This document shows, in pieces, positions 19,551 through 27,786 of a DNA stretch of 64,000 bases (position 1 is its first letter; each line of letters starts with the position of its first letter). The notes under the pieces were generated by a model. That model was given only the letters and a program-made list of their open reading frames with translations. It was not told where the DNA came from and did not search any database. The stretch comes from Mycobacteroides sp. CBMA 271 (GTDB lineage: Bacteria > Actinomycetota > Actinomycetes > Mycobacteriales > Mycobacteriaceae): the NCBI RefSeq assembly GCF_009729205.1, contig NZ_VTHB01000001.1, forward strand, positions 434,001-498,000, in the 5' to 3' direction. The translations under genes and the position numbers were made by a program.

Positions 19551-19639
19551 CCTGCGATTTCGAGACTTTTAACGAAAGATAGAAGCAATCGGGGGTGGAC
19601 GATGTCGTACCCCGAGTTCGACCGGGGAGGGACGATATG
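19551..19639 (+). repeat. Duplicated upstream block, decayed copy
   Basis: This stretch aligns with 24011-24112. Shared segments include CCTGCGATTTCGAGA against CCTGCGGTTTCAAGA, AAAGATAGAA against AAAGATGGAA, ATGTCGTACCCC against ACGTCGTATCCC, and the final GGGAGGGACGA before ATGGC. The copy here is somewhat shorter and has lost the GGAAC element (see the promoter entry). Confidence 0.7.
19581..19607 (+). promoter_or_regulatory. Degenerate ECF-type promoter
   Basis: By alignment with the blocks at 20427 and 24041, the -35 equivalent reads AGAAG and the -10 equivalent TGTCG, spaced 17 bases apart. Both differ from GGAAC and CGTC, so the element is probably weak or dead. Confidence 0.35.
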
Positions 19640-19690
19640 GCGCCACTGGCCACATCCTTGGCTAACAACACCACCCGGGTCGGAATCTGA
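19637..19690 (+). pseudogene. Internally deleted remnant of a 24110-type gene (17 codons)
   Basis: A ribosome binding site, GGGAGGGACGAT, precedes an ATG opening a 17-codon frame that starts MAPLATS and ends in TGA. The same binding site and start (GGGAGGGACGACT, then ATGGCACC) open the 144-residue gene at 24110. In both places the stop overlaps the next lipoprotein start as TGATGTTC. The simplest reading is that the middle of the gene has been lost while both ends were kept. The peptide may now act only as a coupling leader for the lipoprotein. Confidence 0.55.
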
Positions 19691-20346
19691 TGTTCTGGCC
19701 TCTGATCGGTCGATGCGTCGCCCTCGCGACTGCCGCCCTCGTTGCCGGATGTGCCACCACCATCGACGGACAACCAGCCACAGGCGAAATCCGGGCAATT
19801 TCCACAGGCCAGCCCATCGCGACCACAACCAACACGCCCGTGGTCACGAATACCCTGCCCGGTCCTCACCCACCGCCCAACTCATCTAACGACGGCACCA
19901 CCTTCGACCCCTGCCTGGCTTACTCGGCAGAAGAGATCCGAGCCTGGGGAGTAAACCCCACCAAAGTCGAAGACCTAGGCACCAAGGATCCGGACCTGCG
20001 GGGATGCATATGGAGCTCGGGAGGCGCAGATCATTGGACCGTTTCGCAGCTGGTCATCAACAGGCAGGTCAGCGAATATCTCGACCAACGGGCTTACCGC
20101 GGATCGCGCCCCATCGAGCTCGGTGGGCTCGCTGGGGCGGTGTACTACCCCCTCCCCGGCGGTCATGACATTTCCTGCGAAGTGGCGCTGCCCTCGCAGC
20201 ACGCGGTCGTGTCCGTAGGCGTCATGACGTTTGGCATCGACGCGCAGAAGTTGATTCCCGACCCATGTGCGAAGGCAATCGAAGTCGCGACACGAGTTGC
20301 ACCAGTGCTACCCCAAATGGATCTGGGAGGCGACCATGGCAGATGA
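19690..20346 (+). CDS. DUF3558-family lipoprotein, short type
   Basis: The 218-residue lipoprotein has a signal peptide ending in the lipobox VAGC at about residues 18-21. A Thr/Pro-rich linker contains NTLPGPHPPPN, and the DUF3558 core begins FDPCLAYSAEEI. It is closely paralogous to the genes at 24544 and 26434, sharing FDPCLAY, the NRxVSEYLD segment and LIPDPCxKA. The ATG overlaps the upstream 17-codon frame. DUF3558 function is unknown; placement next to type VII-type substrates suggests an envelope accessory or immunity role, which is inference. Confidence 0.85.
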   Translation: MFWPLIGRCVALATAALVAGCATTIDGQPATGEIRAISTGQPIATTTNTPVVTNTLPGPHPPPNSSNDGTTFDPCLAYSAEEIRAWGVNPTKVEDLGTKDPDLRGCIWSSGGADHWTVSQLVINRQVSEYLDQRAYRGSRPIELGGLAGAVYYPLPGGHDISCEVALPSQHAVVSVGVMTFGIDAQKLIPDPCAKAIEVATRVAPVLPQMDLGGDHGR

Positions 20347-20426
20347 CAGACGGGGCGGCAAGATCACCCAACGATCCAGGCCGATCCGTTGAAGTTTGTT
20401 CCGCACTGAAGATCGTAGAAATTTGT

Positions 20427-20452
20427 GGAACCGATTCGGGGTATGGGCCGTC
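20427..20452 (+). promoter_or_regulatory. SigM-like ECF promoter upstream of the 20516-22988 pair
   Basis: GGAAC at 20427-20431 and CGTC at 20449-20452 are separated by 17 bases, matching the GGAAC-N16/18-CGTC form reported for mycobacterial SigM. The surrounding bases align with the block before the 24110 gene. The -10 lies 63 bases before the ATG at 20516. Confidence 0.5.
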
Positions 20453-20515
20453 GGACTATTACATAACGGTGTGCGCGCTCGCCCGTCAGCACATACGAAG
20501 ACGAGGAGGGCGGAG

Positions 20516-20854
20516 ATGTCCAGCATGTCGGGTTCGTCTGGGGTTTTCTTGCATGTGGATCTAGCCGAGTTGCAACTGCACGCCAACCGTCTGCATGCCC
20601 ATGCCGACGACCTCAAGCAGGCACACGATGCGGCCGCGCGCACATTGACCGACGCCCAGGCCGGTTTCGGGTCCGGGCGGGCCGCTCAGGCGCTGCGCGG
20701 CAAGATTGCCGCCTGGGCGACGGAAACCGCAGACCATCACCGAGAGCTCACCGACCACGGCTTCAACCACACACGGTCGTCTGAAAAGTTTGCGACACGT
20801 GAACAGCTCAATCGGTTCAGCATCGAGAACGCCGGGCCCGGCGGCACGGTCTAA
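20516..20854 (+). CDS. Small helical type VII (EspC/WXG100-like) protein
   Basis: The 112-residue protein is mostly helical, with heptad-like spacing of Leu and Ala in residues about 12-75. A turn at AGFGSGRAAQAL sits where WXG100 proteins have WxG, but the tryptophan is replaced by phenylalanine. No tyrosine is present, so the YxxxD/E export signal is absent. The ATG at 20516 has GGAGGGCGG just upstream. It ends 16 bases before the large gene at 20871, the usual small-plus-large layout of type VII substrate pairs. It could be a partner or chaperone of that protein. Confidence 0.68.
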   Translation: MSSMSGSSGVFLHVDLAELQLHANRLHAHADDLKQAHDAAARTLTDAQAGFGSGRAAQALRGKIAAWATETADHHRELTDHGFNHTRSSEKFATREQLNRFSIENAGPGGTV

Positions 20855-20870
20855 CAAGGGGGAGTTCGTT

Positions 20871-22988
20871 GTGGGGATGACACTGGACGAGTTGCAGAAC
20901 TGGCCGCCGCATATCAAGGCACTAGCCGATGCGGCCACCAAATATGGGGATGCCAGCCAGCAGGCCGGCGATAATGTGCAGGCCATCGTCGATGCCTCGA
21001 CCTGGAAGGGCGACGCCGGCGACGCCGCTAGGGACGCCATGGCACGCTCGGCCACCCGTTTCCAGACCGCGGGATCGGAGGCGACCACAGTCGCGATGCA
21101 CGCCGCTAAGGCCTACGGAGAATCCCAAAGCTTGGCCTCCGATATCGGCTCCTTCTTGACGTATGCCGCAGAGCCTCCCGCCGTCATCATTGATCCCAAA
21201 ACCAACGGCGTGACACCCCCCGATATCACCGGGCTGAACAAAGACCAGCTCGAGAAGGTCATCAACAAGCTCAAGGATCTCCAAACCCGCGTCACAGGTC
21301 TGGTCGCACGCGGCGACATGCTCGATGACGAACTAGCTCGCATCCTCGACGAAGGTACCGGCGCAGACACCGGACCCCAGACCATCATTGGCGACGAAGA
21401 TATCCGGCGGCACGCTAAGCAGGACGTCAACGACGCACTGGCCGGTGATCGCGAGGCCGCCAAACGTGTCGAAAAGGTTCTCAACAGCATCAAGCCTGGG
21501 CAGGAGCTGACCCCTGAACAGGGCTCATACCTGAGTCAGATGCAGGCCCAACAAAACGGCATGACCGTCGAGGAGCTTAAGACCGCCGAAGAACGGTTGG
21601 GCGACCAGAAACACATCATCGCCGACTCGTGGCAACTGATGAGCAACGACAAGGTCACCTTCCCCAAGACGGGGCTCACCCCCGGAGACCTGGATGACCC
21701 GAACAACCGCGTGAAGGGCGGATTCGATCAACTACCCAGATCGGTACAGAACGCCATCAAATCGGGCGACAATATGTGGATCGACCAGGTCAAGGACATC
21801 GCGAACATTGTGCGCGATGGCAGAGTGGAGCTGCAGACCGGCACCCAACTGGACCGCGAGCTTCTCAACAAAGCCGACCGCATCATGGACACGCAGCCAT
21901 TCGACCATCCCGGGCAGGGCTACCTAGTTGAGCCATGCCTGGAGGCCATCCTCAACTCCGCGGGGCGCGACGATATCGCGGTGCACGACCTTGTCACAGG
22001 CGAAAAGGGCAACGACTTCATCCACGACATCGAGCATCACGCGTGGGCCGACAAAGGTGCGGCGGCTGCCACGTTGTTCCCCAACGCCGGAGACCACAGC
22101 AAGCAGGCAGGTGAGACAGTCCATGCGTTTGCCGCCTACACCGGTGAGCACTACCAAGAGCTGCTCAACATGTCGGGGAAGGATTCACTCGGGCAAGTGA
22201 ACCCGGAATTCGTCCGTGCGCTCGGCCGCGCCACTGCCCCCTACATCGACGACATGGTGGGCCAGAACATCGACGGCACTCAGGGATTCGGAAAGCTGGA
22301 CTCCGGCGGCAACGCCAACAACATGCGAGGCCTGTTCGCCGTCATAGACTCGGACGAGACGGCAGGCAAAGAGTTCAACGGGCGCGCAGCCGGCGTGTGG
22401 CAGAGCTTCATGGGCCAGTACTCGCAAGGCCTGGCGACCGGCGGTCTTCCTGACGGGGCGCTGCTTGAATCCGTCGGGAAGCTGCAGGGGGCCATGGACA
22501 TGGGTGAGTACATTCACCAGCTCGACTCCGGCAAGGACGAATACCAGGCCAAGTTGGAGACCTACAACAAGCACGGCCAGTGGTACGACGCAGGCAAATC
22601 ATTCGCAGAACTGTTCCCGTACACCGCGCCTGCGGCCGAGGTGTACGGGAAACTGCCGGGCGATCCGTTGCGTGACATGTTCGTGGGTGAGGCCCCAACA
22701 CCGGGGACCACCGACCCCATGCCGCTGCGACAGTTGAACGACATCACGAAACCCATCGCCGAATACCTCGTCCACGAGAAGGTTGGGGACCTGAGCAAAC
22801 TCGACGGCTACATCAAAGACGGCAAGCTGGATTGGACGCAGTCCGGCACGCAGAACGCGGTCGAGGCGTACCTTTCGACGGTCGGCGGGGGCAACGAGTT
22901 CCCGTACATTCACTGGTTGGAGGCCTACGGGAACGCGACCAAGGTCTCGCCCGGCGAGTTCAACAAGATCACACTTCCCGAGAAGTGA
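20871..22988 (+). CDS. Large WXG-type secreted effector-like protein
   Basis: The 705-residue protein has a helical N-terminal domain of about 110 residues with a WKG turn at residues 45-47, like WXG/LXG substrates of type VII secretion. A long helical domain without membrane segments or signal peptide follows. Its size resembles the M. tuberculosis Rv2082 group, annotated in databases as TPR-repeat-region proteins, but I cannot confirm the match. The GTG at 20871 is preceded by AAGGGGGAG at seven-base spacing; an ATG at 20877 is the alternative. It is cotranscribed with the small gene upstream and the secreted protein gene downstream. No enzymatic motif was recognised. Confidence 0.72.
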   Translation: MGMTLDELQNWPPHIKALADAATKYGDASQQAGDNVQAIVDASTWKGDAGDAARDAMARSATRFQTAGSEATTVAMHAAKAYGESQSLASDIGSFLTYAAEPPAVIIDPKTNGVTPPDITGLNKDQLEKVINKLKDLQTRVTGLVARGDMLDDELARILDEGTGADTGPQTIIGDEDIRRHAKQDVNDALAGDREAAKRVEKVLNSIKPGQELTPEQGSYLSQMQAQQNGMTVEELKTAEERLGDQKHIIADSWQLMSNDKVTFPKTGLTPGDLDDPNNRVKGGFDQLPRSVQNAIKSGDNMWIDQVKDIANIVRDGRVELQTGTQLDRELLNKADRIMDTQPFDHPGQGYLVEPCLEAILNSAGRDDIAVHDLVTGEKGNDFIHDIEHHAWADKGAAAATLFPNAGDHSKQAGETVHAFAAYTGEHYQELLNMSGKDSLGQVNPEFVRALGRATAPYIDDMVGQNIDGTQGFGKLDSGGNANNMRGLFAVIDSDETAGKEFNGRAAGVWQSFMGQYSQGLATGGLPDGALLESVGKLQGAMDMGEYIHQLDSGKDEYQAKLETYNKHGQWYDAGKSFAELFPYTAPAAEVYGKLPGDPLRDMFVGEAPTPGTTDPMPLRQLNDITKPIAEYLVHEKVGDLSKLDGYIKDGKLDWTQSGTQNAVEAYLSTVGGGNEFPYIHWLEAYGNATKVSPGEFNKITLPEK

Positions 22989-23020
22989 GCCGGCCGATGG
23001 ACGCGAGAGGAAGCCTGCTG

Positions 23021-23965
23021 ATGCGTCGTGCGCTGCAGTGCGTGGCCGCGGTGGTGCTGGTGTTCACTGGCGGCTGCCGGCCCGATCCAGTGCCAACACC
23101 GGCGCCAACGAGCCCACAGCGGCCCGCCTGGGCCGACAAGCTGGCCGATTTCCGCTTCCGGTGGACCGCCGAGGCGGGAATGTCACTGGACACCGGGTGG
23201 GCCGTCCCACTGCGCGCCTACCTGGAATCGCGGCGCCGCACCTACTACACACCAACGGCCAACTACACCCCGAACCTGGACGCCGCCTACCCCGGATACC
23301 TGCGCGCCACACCCGAGCCGCTGGTGTATCGGTCGCCCGAATGGAAGGAAACTCCGAGCCCGCAGCGAGATATCCGGGCCGACACCGGCACACCCGGATA
23401 CGTCACTGGATCTGGCGGTCCGGTACAGGGTGTGGCGGGCAACGAGGACCTGCACGTCCTGCGGATCGAGCCCCTATCAAGCGGGTTCCGGGCCTTTGTC
23501 TGCGACGCCACCTACCGGGTGTACAAAAAGACCTCCAACACTTCCCAGTTCCTCCCGGTTTTTTACGAAGCGAACGATGGACCCTTCGATCCCGATTTAG
23601 TCAACACGCAGGTGTGGCGGATCGAGTTCAGCGACCGTGATCCGCGCGCTGGGACCACCCCGCCAGCGCCCACGACACCGCAGCGCGGTCCGTCGCCGAC
23701 GCCACGCGACGACGTGTTCGGCCCCTGGTTCGTCACTGGCGCAGAGTTTGCACAGTTCTGGTCCGACGTCGACTACCCCGGGTTGGAACCAGATAGCCCG
23801 GAAGCAGCACAGCGTCGGCAGGAGGCGCAGGAAGCCGTAAAGACGAGGCGGCAGCAGTGCATCGACCACTACCCACTCGATCGGGCACAACGCACCAAGC
23901 TCGCCACCACCATCTTGGATGCCCCGCCACCGGTCGAACCCGCACAGCCCGGCTGGCCGCAATAA
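23021..23965 (+). CDS. Secreted, possibly lipidated protein of unknown family
   Basis: The 314-residue protein has a hydrophobic signal at residues about 3-18 ending FTGGC; threonine at -3 makes a poor but possible lipobox. The mature part is Pro-rich and has two further cysteines. The ATG at 23021 was preferred over 22997 because AGAGGAAG lies about eight bases before it and the signal peptide is then not extended. It follows the large WXG-type gene by 32 bases. It is not a recognisable DUF3558 protein. Its place directly after the effector-like gene makes it a candidate partner or immunity protein, by inference only. Confidence 0.65.
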   Translation: MRRALQCVAAVVLVFTGGCRPDPVPTPAPTSPQRPAWADKLADFRFRWTAEAGMSLDTGWAVPLRAYLESRRRTYYTPTANYTPNLDAAYPGYLRATPEPLVYRSPEWKETPSPQRDIRADTGTPGYVTGSGGPVQGVAGNEDLHVLRIEPLSSGFRAFVCDATYRVYKKTSNTSQFLPVFYEANDGPFDPDLVNTQVWRIEFSDRDPRAGTTPPAPTTPQRGPSPTPRDDVFGPWFVTGAEFAQFWSDVDYPGLEPDSPEAAQRRQEAQEAVKTRRQQCIDHYPLDRAQRTKLATTILDAPPPVEPAQPGWPQ

Positions 23966-24010
23966 CGCGGCAGCAGGCGTGGCACGGCGAGTTTGGCAAT
24001 CGATAAGGTG

Positions 24011-24112
24011 CCTGCGGTTTCAAGATTCTTGGACAAAGATGGAACCAAACCTGGGGCGGATGACGTCGTATCCCAGTGAGAGCAGAGTTTTGAGCTGGGA
24101 GGGACGACTATG
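24011..24112 (+). repeat. Duplicated upstream block, intact copy
   Basis: This block is the counterpart of 19551-19639 and shares shorter similarity with 20408-20455. It carries the GGAAC...CGTC promoter and the GGGAGGGACGA ribosome binding site used by the gene at 24110. Confidence 0.7.
24041..24068 (+). promoter_or_regulatory. SigM-like ECF promoter upstream of the 24110 gene
   Basis: GGAAC at 24041-24045 and CGTCG at 24064-24068 are spaced by 18 bases, the form reported for SigM. The start codon follows about 40 bases later with a strong ribosome binding site. Confidence 0.5.
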
Positions 24113-24544
24113 GCACCGCCGGAAGTACCGCGGGAACCACACAAGTTCGATTACAACTCGCTACCCGAGGCCGACAGAAAACGTCTAGAGGCCCAAGCGC
24201 GCACCACCCTGCATATGGAGCCTGAGGCAGGGCAAACTATGGCCAAGCTCATGCTCGACGCCGAGCACCAGATCGATCAGGCAATCGAGAAGGCAAGGAG
24301 CTGCGATGTGCATGAAGGCTTCAACCCGCAGCTCAGTACCGGGAATGACGTGACGCAGCATTATGGCCGTGAAACGAAGCTCGCGTTGGCCGAGCTCACG
24401 GCCGCGAAGGCGGGTTGCGCGCACATGGCCGACCAGTTTCTTGCCATGGAGTACGCGTATCTGAACACCGAGGCCAACAATTCAACCAAGTTCGACAAGT
24501 GGAAGGGCCAGGACGGCCAGGACAGCACCTGGATCGAGGTTTGA
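24110..24544 (+). CDS. Helical type VII-type small protein with YxxxE motif
   Basis: The 144-residue protein is mostly alpha-helical with no signal peptide or membrane segment. A YLNTE sequence at residues 117-121 matches the YxxxD/E export signal of mycobacterial type VII substrates, though a WxG turn is not clear. A strong ribosome binding site, GGGAGGGACGACT, precedes the ATG. The stop overlaps the next lipoprotein ATG as TGATG. A remnant of a similar gene is at 19637. It may pair with the Gly-rich protein at 25197. Confidence 0.65.
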   Translation: MAPPEVPREPHKFDYNSLPEADRKRLEAQARTTLHMEPEAGQTMAKLMLDAEHQIDQAIEKARSCDVHEGFNPQLSTGNDVTQHYGRETKLALAELTAAKAGCAHMADQFLAMEYAYLNTEANNSTKFDKWKGQDGQDSTWIEV

Positions 24545-25167
24545 TGTTCCACCTCCGGCACTGCAGCGGCACCGCACTCATCGGGGTGGTTGCCGTGCTG
24601 GTCATTGCGGGGTGCGGCACGACAGTCGATGGCCAGCCCACTCCAGACGGAATGCACGCAACGTCCACCGGCCGGTCAAGCTCAGCGACGACCACCAGCC
24701 CTACCGTCACCAATACTCTGCGCGGCCCGCACGCACCCCCGAACAACCGCAACGACGGAACATCGTTCGACCCGTGCCTGGCCTACTCGGCGGAGGAAAT
24801 CAAGTCGTGGGGAGTGGATCCTGAATACGTGGAAGACCAAGGGGGGCCAGACGAAATCGCCCGAGGATGCCTGTGGCGTGCGGACGGTTGGAGTGCTACT
24901 CAGACTGTCATTAATCGGCCCGTCAGCGACTATCTCAACGCGCAGCGGTACCCCGGAGCGCATCCGGTCGAGATCGATGGGCTGCACGGAGCAGTCTTCG
25001 GAGACATCATCGGGGTTGGTAGCTGCAACGTCGCCCTGCCGTCACAGCGAGCCGTGGTGATCACCGGGATAATCGCTATTGGCCCCACAGCGGAGAAATT
25101 GATCCCGGATCCATGTCAAAAGGCCATCGACATCGCGACGCGGACGGCACCGCGACTACCTCGATAA
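24544..25167 (+). CDS. DUF3558-family lipoprotein, short type
   Basis: This 207-residue paralog of the lipoproteins at 19690 and 26434 has a signal peptide ending in the lipobox IAGC at about residues 21-24, a Ser/Thr linker, then FDPCLAYSAEEI and LIPDPCQKAIDIA. It is translationally coupled to the 24110 gene and lies 29 bases before the Gly-rich type VII-type gene. Gene order helical protein-lipoprotein-substrate suggests a shared function. Role unknown. Confidence 0.85.
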   Translation: MFHLRHCSGTALIGVVAVLVIAGCGTTVDGQPTPDGMHATSTGRSSSATTTSPTVTNTLRGPHAPPNNRNDGTSFDPCLAYSAEEIKSWGVDPEYVEDQGGPDEIARGCLWRADGWSATQTVINRPVSDYLNAQRYPGAHPVEIDGLHGAVFGDIIGVGSCNVALPSQRAVVITGIIAIGPTAEKLIPDPCQKAIDIATRTAPRLPR

Positions 25168-25196
25168 CACGACTACTCAGACAATCAGGAGGGACC

Positions 25197-26423
25197 ATGG
25201 GGGACGACGGATGGAACAGCAAGGAACATCGGACGATCATCGACGACCTTGAGAAAATTGTCCCAGACGATGCGCGCAAAGCCGGGGACGCGTGGAACGA
25301 TGTGAGTGAGTTTGCTACGGAGGCGAACAAGTATCTCGTCAAGGCCAGAGGAAACCTCACCGACGGTAACGACTTTTGGACCGGTGAAGGCCCTCACGCC
25401 GCGTACGAGGGTCTCGACGCCGTCTATAAAAAGACCATCGAACCTCCAAAGCTCGCCAAGGAGGTTAGCGCCAATCTTTACCAGGACGCAGGCACGCTGG
25501 CCAGCGCTAAAAGAGTCGCCGAAACCAATCCCGAACCCGTATTCCCTCAGATACCCGCAAGCCTGCCGCCAGCAACACAACAGGTGATCCGCTTTCAAGA
25601 AGAGATTGCCCGTCAAAAAGCCCTGACGAAGATTCGCGACGACGCTCAGGCGCACTACACCGATGCGCTCGGCGGGCCCCGAACCAGCATGTTGGACCAA
25701 CTCAACGGCGAGCAGCCGAAGTATCCGCTCGGTACCGACCCCGGCGGCGGCACCAGTGGCGGCGGGACTGGCGGCGGCAATCAGAATGGCGGCGGCGCCG
25801 ATAGCAAGCTGAAAAATCCTGATGCCGACGGCAAGACGAAACCCGCGTTCAACGAGGGTTCAGGTCAAGGCCAGGGCGGTGGCCAAGGAGGTGGACAGGG
25901 CGGCGGCCAAGGTGGCGGCCAGGGTGGTGGCAACCCAGCCGGTACCGGCGGAACCGGCACCGGCCTTGGTCCGGACTCAAGGAGCGGCTCTGGGTACTCC
26001 CCCCTTGGCAACACCACCGCTGCCGGCTACAGCCCGACATCCACCGCTGGAACCGGCACCGGCATGGGGCCCGGCGCACTTCGCGGCGGCGGTCTCCCAC
26101 CGGGCGCCAGCGGGGGAACCGGAAGCACCGGCACCGGCGCAGGTGGTGCCGGAATGCGCGGAGGCACGATGCCGATGGGCATGATGGGTGGCGCGGGCGG
26201 CGCTCATGGCCGCGGTGGCCAGAGTGAGGGCAACGACGACGAGCACGAGACCCCGGACTACCTCATCGATCTCAACAACGGCAATGAACTGTTTGGCGAC
26301 CTCCCGAAGGCGTCTCCTGGCGTCATTGGCGATTGGACCGAACATGAGGATGCCGAGAAGCGACGAAGAGAAGCAGAAATCAAGCGCTACAAGTCGATGG
26401 GCTGGGACGTGAAGTTCGACTAG
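25197..26423 (+). CDS. Gly-rich type VII substrate-like protein
   Basis: The 408-residue protein has a helical N-terminal domain with a WTG turn at residues 61-63 and YEGLD at 70-74, fitting WXG and YxxxD type VII features. A low-complexity middle (residues about 180-345) is rich in Gly, Gln, Thr and Met and includes GGGQ repeats. The C-terminal TPDYLIDLNNGNELFG...VIG segment resembles the conserved tail of mycobacterial ESX-associated PPE/EspB-like proteins. A strong site, AGGAGGGACC, precedes the ATG. It is flanked on both sides by DUF3558 lipoprotein genes. Confidence 0.75.
   Translation: MGDDGWNSKEHRTIIDDLEKIVPDDARKAGDAWNDVSEFATEANKYLVKARGNLTDGNDFWTGEGPHAAYEGLDAVYKKTIEPPKLAKEVSANLYQDAGTLASAKRVAETNPEPVFPQIPASLPPATQQVIRFQEEIARQKALTKIRDDAQAHYTDALGGPRTSMLDQLNGEQPKYPLGTDPGGGTSGGGTGGGNQNGGGADSKLKNPDADGKTKPAFNEGSGQGQGGGQGGGQGGGQGGGQGGGNPAGTGGTGTGLGPDSRSGSGYSPLGNTTAAGYSPTSTAGTGTGMGPGALRGGGLPPGASGGTGSTGTGAGGAGMRGGTMPMGMMGGAGGAHGRGGQSEGNDDEHETPDYLIDLNNGNELFGDLPKASPGVIGDWTEHEDAEKRRREAEIKRYKSMGWDVKFD
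25862..25932 (+). repeat. Tandem Gly-Gln coding repeat
   Basis: A run of near-identical 12-base units of the form GGCGGTGGCCAA encodes repeated GGGQ inside the Gly-rich protein gene. Third-position differences between units show the array is not perfectly homogenised. Copy number could vary between strains. Confidence 0.7.
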
Positions 26424-26433
26424 CAGACTCGCG

Positions 26434-27048
26434 ATGACACGATTCAAAGTCCTGGCGTGCTGCCTACTGCTGACCGGATGCGCGACTGCCACGGAAGGAA
26501 CTCCAACGGCAGCACCTAAATCCGTTCCAGCACATAGTAAATCGACTACGTCGTCCACCACGGCAACGCCCACCTCCACTACGGCGACCAACACACTGCC
26601 GGGTCCACACCCTCCGCCAAATCCGGGCAATGACGGCACCTCGTTCGACCCGTGCCTGGCATACACCGCGGACGAAATTCGGTCCTGGGGCGTCTCGCCG
26701 TCTGACGTGACCGACATAGGTACAAAGGGAAAACAACTGCGCGGCTGCGAATGGAACGGCAACGGCTGGAGTACCTCCCAACTGGTCGTCAATCGCCCAG
26801 TCAGCGAATACCTCGACACGAATGTCTACCCCGGATCGCAGCCCATCGAGATCGACGGTCTGCATGGGGCCGTCTACTGGAGCCCACCCCTGACCCGAAT
26901 GGGTTGCCGGGTGGTATTGCCTTCACAACAAGCAGTCGTAAGCACTGGGGTCCTGGTGATCGACCAAGAGGCGGAGGCGCTCATCCCCGATCCGTGCCAG
27001 AAAGCCACCGACATCGCCAGACACGTCGCACCACGATTGCCGCGATAA
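26434..27048 (+). CDS. DUF3558-family lipoprotein, short type
   Basis: The 204-residue lipoprotein has a short signal peptide with lipobox LTGC at residues 13-16, a Thr/Ser linker containing NTLPGPHPPPN, and a DUF3558 core with FDPCLAYTADEI and LIPDPCQKATDIA. It is the closest paralog of the 19690 and 24544 products. It begins 10 bases after the Gly-rich protein gene and is followed by another DUF3558 gene 15 bases later, so all are probably one transcript. Confidence 0.86.
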   Translation: MTRFKVLACCLLLTGCATATEGTPTAAPKSVPAHSKSTTSSTTATPTSTTATNTLPGPHPPPNPGNDGTSFDPCLAYTADEIRSWGVSPSDVTDIGTKGKQLRGCEWNGNGWSTSQLVVNRPVSEYLDTNVYPGSQPIEIDGLHGAVYWSPPLTRMGCRVVLPSQQAVVSTGVLVIDQEAEALIPDPCQKATDIARHVAPRLPR

Positions 27049-27063
27049 CAAGGAAGTACCACG

Positions 27064-27687
27064 ATGACACGTTGCAGCATCCTGGGGATCTGCCTGCTGC
27101 TCGCCGGGTGCGGCGGCGGCATTGAGGGACAACCCATCCCAGCACCCAAATCTGTTCCAGCCCAGAGCAGATCCATCATGTCAACCACCACGCCGTCCAC
27201 CACGGAGGCGCCCGCACCCGATGTGTCGCCACCCACCACCGCCGTACCAAATCCGCGCGTGACCGGAACAACTTTTGACGGATGCGCGGCCGTGACAAAA
27301 TCTGACGAGATGGCATGGGAACTAGTCCCGGTAAGAAAACGTGATCTCAGCGACGACGGTCCTGGCGGCTCGGACGGTGCACGGGGATGTTACTGGGATG
27401 CCAAGAAATGGCAGATACGCGTGTATGCATTCAATGGCACTGTCCCCCAATGGACTGAACGATACGGAGCCCGGTACGACCGGATCGATCACCGAACGTT
27501 CGGCACCCGCGATGGCGTCGTAGCCCATCAGCCCGCGCCCCTTTTGGGATGCATCGTCCTGGTCCCCGCGCAGCAAGGACTCGTTGGTGTCGCCGTAATT
27601 CCCGGGTTCGACCTGTCAGATCAAGGCACTGACAACTGCCCGGCTGCCATCCAGATGATGACAACAATCGAACCGAGAATCCCCTAG
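27064..27687 (+). CDS. DUF3558-family lipoprotein, divergent short type
   Basis: The 207-residue lipoprotein has lipobox LAGC at about residues 13-16. The signal peptide and linker resemble the 26434 product (MTRxxxL, APKSVPA), but the core is diverged: the DPC motif is replaced by FDGCAAVT and the terminal LIPDPC region by TDNCPAA. It looks like a tandem duplicate whose extracellular part has changed much faster than its leader, which suggests selection or recombination. Function unknown. Confidence 0.8.
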   Translation: MTRCSILGICLLLAGCGGGIEGQPIPAPKSVPAQSRSIMSTTTPSTTEAPAPDVSPPTTAVPNPRVTGTTFDGCAAVTKSDEMAWELVPVRKRDLSDDGPGGSDGARGCYWDAKKWQIRVYAFNGTVPQWTERYGARYDRIDHRTFGTRDGVVAHQPAPLLGCIVLVPAQQGLVGVAVIPGFDLSDQGTDNCPAAIQMMTTIEPRIP

Positions 27688-27786
27688 CAATTCACTGTTG
27701 CGCGGCCAAGCGGTATGGCCCAAGCCACGATTTTGTACGCGCAGCCCAGGTACGCTGCCCTCACTGCATAGAGCGCTAAGGGGGCA

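Noticed and set aside
18603..19889. 428-codon open frame on the plus strand
   Set aside because: It runs out of frame across the MmpS-like gene and into the first lipoprotein gene; composition is Arg/His-rich as expected of a shadow frame.
25860..25935. CRISPR-like array
   Set aside because: The units are 12-base coding repeats without spacers, in frame with Gly-Gln codons of a protein.
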